Made by a program: the position numbers and the translations under genes. From positions 434,001 through 498,000 of the forward strand of contig CAJQUW010007880.1 of NCBI GenBank assembly GCA_907163375.1: DNA of 64,000 nt, written 5' to 3'. This DNA comes from Prostheceraeus crozeri (lineage: Eukaryota > Platyhelminthes > Polycladida > Euryleptidae). The notes under the pieces are model-generated. The model saw only the letters and a list, made by a program, of their open reading frames with translations, was not told the origin of the DNA and searched no databases. The stretch's first letter is position 1; the number at the start of each line of letters is the position of its first letter. This document shows, in pieces, positions 63,056 through 64,000 of this stretch.

Positions 63056-63225
63056 CTCAACATATCGGAATGATGTTGAGTACAAATTCTTCACATATTC
63101 ATTCACATTAGGACTACCTATTTATTAGTAATCATTTCTACATATCGGAAAGATGTAGAAATTTCAATTTTAGTAAGACTACTTATGTATTAGTAAGTGT
63201 TGCTACATGACGGAAGATGCAGCAA
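63056..63225 (-). repeat. Three hairpins with conserved loop in a tandem unit
   Basis: Stem-loops at 63056-63080, 63134-63162 and 63200-63225. Stems of 8-10 bp differ in sequence (CTCAACAT, ATTTCTACAT, TTGCTGCAT on the minus strand) yet stay paired. On the minus strand the third stem's only odd pair is a G-U wobble. Loops are alike: CATTCCGAT, CTTTCCGAT, CTTCCGTC. GACTAC..AT.TATTAGTAA precedes units two and three. Located between the end of the polymerase gene and the start of the next minus-strand gene. Confidence 0.8.
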
Positions 63226-63272
63226 TCGCAAGATCTATTACAAGTGGAATATTATATTGTTTTTATTTATAC

Positions 63273-64000
63273 TTATTCTACATCACCTGTGACAGGAAGG
63301 CATCTCCTTCTCTTCGACGGTGGGGGAAGACCTAGGCTGTAGTGTCCATATGGTAATGATAAATTTTTATCCAGCCAACAGCGCTTATCCTCCCAAAGTG
63401 AAAGACCTCGCTTCCTAAATGATTTTGTGCTAACTATGTGATTTTTTGAATTTATAATTGTCATATCTTTAGTTGTATCATTCTCACTATAATAGACACT
63501 CCTATAGTCATCATGTTTCAATTTTTTAACTGCTGCTCTCTGAATTCCTTTTGCACGTTTGATGCTATGATTCGTAGAGTCTAGATATTTCATGGAATAC
63601 ATTTTCGGTTTTAGTAGGATCATTTCCTCAAGCAACTTTCCAGCACACTCATCCTTAAAACAACCTAATCTAGCTTTGTTTGTAGTTGAGTATGGTCGGT
63701 GATGACTGTCATAGTTTGAAGAGTCAAACTTTTCACCGAAGTATAGAAGTATATCTTCCAGACGGACAGATGGTGATGTGTATAAACATAGGAAGAAACT
63801 GTCGGTATCACCTCCACAAAGTCTATTTATCAGTGGACACCCTTTTAGATCATTGTAATATAATTGATACATTTCCAACTTACTATAGTCAAGTACTGCT
63901 TGACCAACATATATTAATTTATTTAAAACTATTGAAGGTTTGTACATTTCCATACCAACCAGATCTTCATCAAATATTTTGTGTTGAACATAGAGAGGAT
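63273..64000 (-). CDS. DNA polymerase B, C-terminal part (protein-primed type)
   Basis: The frame is open to the window edge, so the N-terminal exonuclease part lies outside. Visible: FDEDLVGMEMYKPSIVLNKL, then YVGQAVLDYSKLEMYQLYYN (the SK..MY motif common in this group), RLCGGDTDSFFLCLY (motif C with DTDS, metal-binding aspartates), KARLGCFKDECAGKLLEEMI, LLKPKMYSMKYLDS and HSIKRAKGIQRAAVKKL (the KAKG-type thumb motif). The basic tail ends PPSKRRRCLPVTGDVE. It replicates the element's linear DNA. Encoded opposite to the capsid genes, as usual in adintovirus-type Polintons. No break seen in the visible part. Confidence 0.88.
   Translation of the reverse strand, partial: PLYVQHKIFDEDLVGMEMYKPSIVLNKLIYVGQAVLDYSKLEMYQLYYNDLKGCPLINRLCGGDTDSFFLCLYTSPSVRLEDILLYFGEKFDSSNYDSHHRPYSTTNKARLGCFKDECAGKLLEEMILLKPKMYSMKYLDSTNHSIKRAKGIQRAAVKKLKHDDYRSVYYSENDTTKDMTIINSKNHIVSTKSFRKRGLSLWEDKRCWLDKNLSLPYGHYSLGLPPPSKRRRCLPVTGDVE

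Larger units (their letters stand above)
52600..64000 (+). mobile_element. Right Polinton (adintovirus-type), well preserved, runs off the edge
   Basis: Twelve plus-strand genes followed by a convergent minus-strand set including DNA polymerase B. All hallmark parts are present: major and minor capsid candidates, packaging ATPase, adenain-like protease, chromodomain integrase and polymerase. Most reading frames are open; about three breaks are suspected in the visible part, so it reads as a relatively young fossil. The outer left limit is near 52.3-52.6 kb; the right end lies outside the window. The left-edge copy shares gene order but is clearly older and more diverged. Confidence 0.9.

Overview
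The window looks like repeat-rich intergenic DNA from an AT-rich metazoan genome, most likely a marine invertebrate. The frequent TAGGCCTA-type words recall echinoderms, but that is only an impression. I found no convincing host gene. Almost everything recognisable is a mobile element, and the most gene-dense parts are two Polinton (adintovirus-type) copies at the two edges.

Layout. 1-4.1 kb: a partial, clearly broken Polinton on the minus strand (capsid, integrase, Cys-rich protein, conserved protein, packaging ATPase, membrane-active-type protein, small membrane protein, UBA-RING protein). 4.1-6.7 kb: repeats and G-runs. 6.75-8.40 kb: a deleted pogo/Tigger element. 8.41-10.39 kb: a decayed PIF/Harbinger element. 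11-16.3 kb: decayed reverse-transcriptase elements. 18.2-19.0 kb: two MITEs, one with a perfect 8-bp target duplication. 19.5-21.8 kb: a Tc1/mariner-like element with 342-bp inverted repeats that contain matched 21-bp arrays. 23.8-26.3 kb: a tRNA-type SINE and an old LINE. 26.3-30.6 kb: a nearly complete Jockey/CR1-group LINE. 32.2-33.5 kb: an element with long inverted repeats. 35.9-47.4 kb: a 5.74-kb tandem duplication of a hAT transposon whose roughly 805-residue transposase is open in both copies. 48.3-51.1 kb: a spliced hAT gene whose intron took a Tc1 insertion. 52.3-64.0 kb: a second, far better preserved Polinton running off the right edge.

How the right Polinton fits together. The left-to-right genes encode a UBA-RING protein, an unknown protein, a membrane-active-type protein, a possible ssDNA-binding protein, the packaging ATPase, a conserved protein, a Cys-rich protein, a chromodomain integrase, the minor and major capsid proteins, a basic core-type protein and an adenain-like protease. 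The opposite strand carries protein-primed-type DNA polymerase B and, beside it, a protein whose two repeats resemble the TATA-binding-protein saddle. Between these lies a trio of hairpins with compensatory stem changes and a conserved loop. I rate the TBP-like gene, the hairpin trio and the unusually conserved UBA-RING gene as the most novel points.

Limits: all homology calls come from motif reading by eye. Percentages are hand counts on short stretches. Element ends marked approximate were not proven by target duplications.
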